64,000 bases of DNA from assembly GCA_031268405.1 (NCBI GenBank), contig JAIRXF010000017.1, positions 1-64,000 of the forward strand, given 5' to 3'. The first letter of the stretch is position 1, and each line of letters opens with the position of its first letter. The notes under the pieces are model-generated. The model made no database searches. It saw only the letters and a list, made by a program, of their open reading frames with translations, and was not told the origin of the DNA. The position numbers were made by a program, and so were the translations under genes. The DNA is from Oscillospiraceae bacterium (lineage in GTDB: Bacteria > Bacillota > Clostridia > Oscillospirales > Acutalibacteraceae). Shown piece by piece: positions 63,598-64,000 of the stretch.

Positions 63598-64000
63598 AGA
63601 TGTCATGCACAGAGCTGCTGCCATAACTCCGCGTTTTTCACCCATAGCTCTATGCGAGAAAAGCATGTCACTAAAACAATGTGTGCAAATATCTGAAACA
63701 TAAATATTTTCAGGTTTAATACCTGATCTTTTTAAAATTTCTTCGTTGGCTTTTTTTAAAGAGAGCATATACCTGTTATTGTTTTTTTCTGATTTTATAA
63801 AACAAGACTCAATAATCCAAGGTTTATTTCTAAATTTTTCATAAACAGCGTCGTCAACTTCGTAACATTTTTGTGAAATCGTTGGGCCGATGGCGCAAAT
63901 TATATCTTCGGGATTACATAAAAATTCTGTGTGCATCTTAACAATAATTTTTGAAGCAATCTCCTTAGCTGTGCCTTTGAATCCAGAATGAGCCAGTGCA
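63595..64000 (-). CDS. PgeF/YfiH-family (laccase-domain) protein, C-terminal part
   Basis: The reading frame runs to the right edge, so the N-terminus is missing; 135 codons are present. 'LAHSGFKGTAKEIASKI' matches the 'HAGWRGT' strand of the family, 'AIGPTISQKCYEV' the central zinc Cys region, and 'CTHCFSDMLFSHR' the last motif (normally 'CTxxxxxxFfSyR'). PgeF (YfiH) is reported as a copper/zinc enzyme with purine nucleoside phosphorylase or peptidoglycan-editing activity. Several positions differ from consensus (Ser/Phe for the usual Gly/Trp), but the metal-binding His and Cys are kept. Confidence 0.88.
   Translation of the reverse strand, partial: ALAHSGFKGTAKEIASKIIVKMHTEFLCNPEDIICAIGPTISQKCYEVDDAVYEKFRNKPWIIESCFIKSEKNNNRYMLSLKKANEEILKRSGIKPENIYVSDICTHCFSDMLFSHRAMGEKRGVMAAALCMTS

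Noticed and set aside
1..64000. CRISPR arrays, rRNA genes, insertion sequences
   Set aside because: No regularly spaced repeats, no rRNA-like sequence and no intact transposase were seen.

Overview
The window is AT-rich, low-GC Gram-positive DNA, most likely from an uncultured or host-associated member of the Clostridia. Three things support this. Shine-Dalgarno sites are strong (GGAGG, GAGGGG) with many GTG and TTG starts. Housekeeping genes are of Firmicutes type (secE-nusG-rplK-rplA, rpoB, rpoC, rpsL-rpsG, RibU, DUF1292, DUF378). There is a Ger(x)C-type spore-germination lipoprotein. No gene gives a species-level identity. All five tRNA genes found encode their own CCA end. Four of the five carry C at the wobble position (Lys-CTT, Pro-CGG, Glu-CTC, Arg-CCT); the fifth is Leu-GAG.

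Layout. 1-8 kb: the end of an unknown protein, DUF1292, an XRE regulator overlapping ribU, tRNA-Lys, then rpmG-secE-nusG-rplK-rplA, prmC and dCMP deaminase. 8.3-14.9 kb: a surface-glycan island between tRNA-Pro and tRNA-Glu, with two membrane-anchored GT8-type proteins, a GT52-like transferase, a GT2 transferase and a flippase. 14.9-32.7 kb: thrS, rnhA, a cysteine desulfurase, gltX, rpoB, rpoC, rpsL, rpsG, pgk and tpiA, mostly as separate transcription units with long leaders. rplJ/rplL and fusA/tuf are absent from their usual places. 33-35.2 kb: two secreted, wall- or membrane-anchored proteins sharing a signal peptide and an unusual VPxT(A/S)DN C-terminal motif. 35.3-43 kb: comEA, a phosphoglycosyltransferase, a FemAB/GNAT-like protein with a CBS-nucleotidyltransferase, alr, a divergent ApbE-like protein and an M18 aminopeptidase.

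43.8-51.5 kb is the most unusual part. Seven co-directional, closely spaced genes encode a DUF2156/GNAT-like protein, two different radical-SAM enzymes, an ATP-grasp ligase, an unrecognised 154-residue protein, an exported M20 amidohydrolase and an ABC exporter. It reads as a self-contained small-molecule or modified-peptide pathway that I do not recognise. It lies between tRNA-Leu and a decayed phage-like remnant (51.6-52.2 kb).

52.4-64 kb: DUF378, an orphan GerC-like lipoprotein, a DEAD-box helicase, tRNA-Arg, ackA, efp, uvrA, a coiled-coil M23 peptidase, a third membrane-anchored GT8 protein and the C-terminal part of a PgeF/YfiH-family protein. The recurring theme of the accessory content is the cell surface: GT8 domains predicted to face outwards, anchored proteins, glycan assembly and a wall hydrolase. 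Intergenic DNA is plentiful and unusually rich in T on the coding strand.
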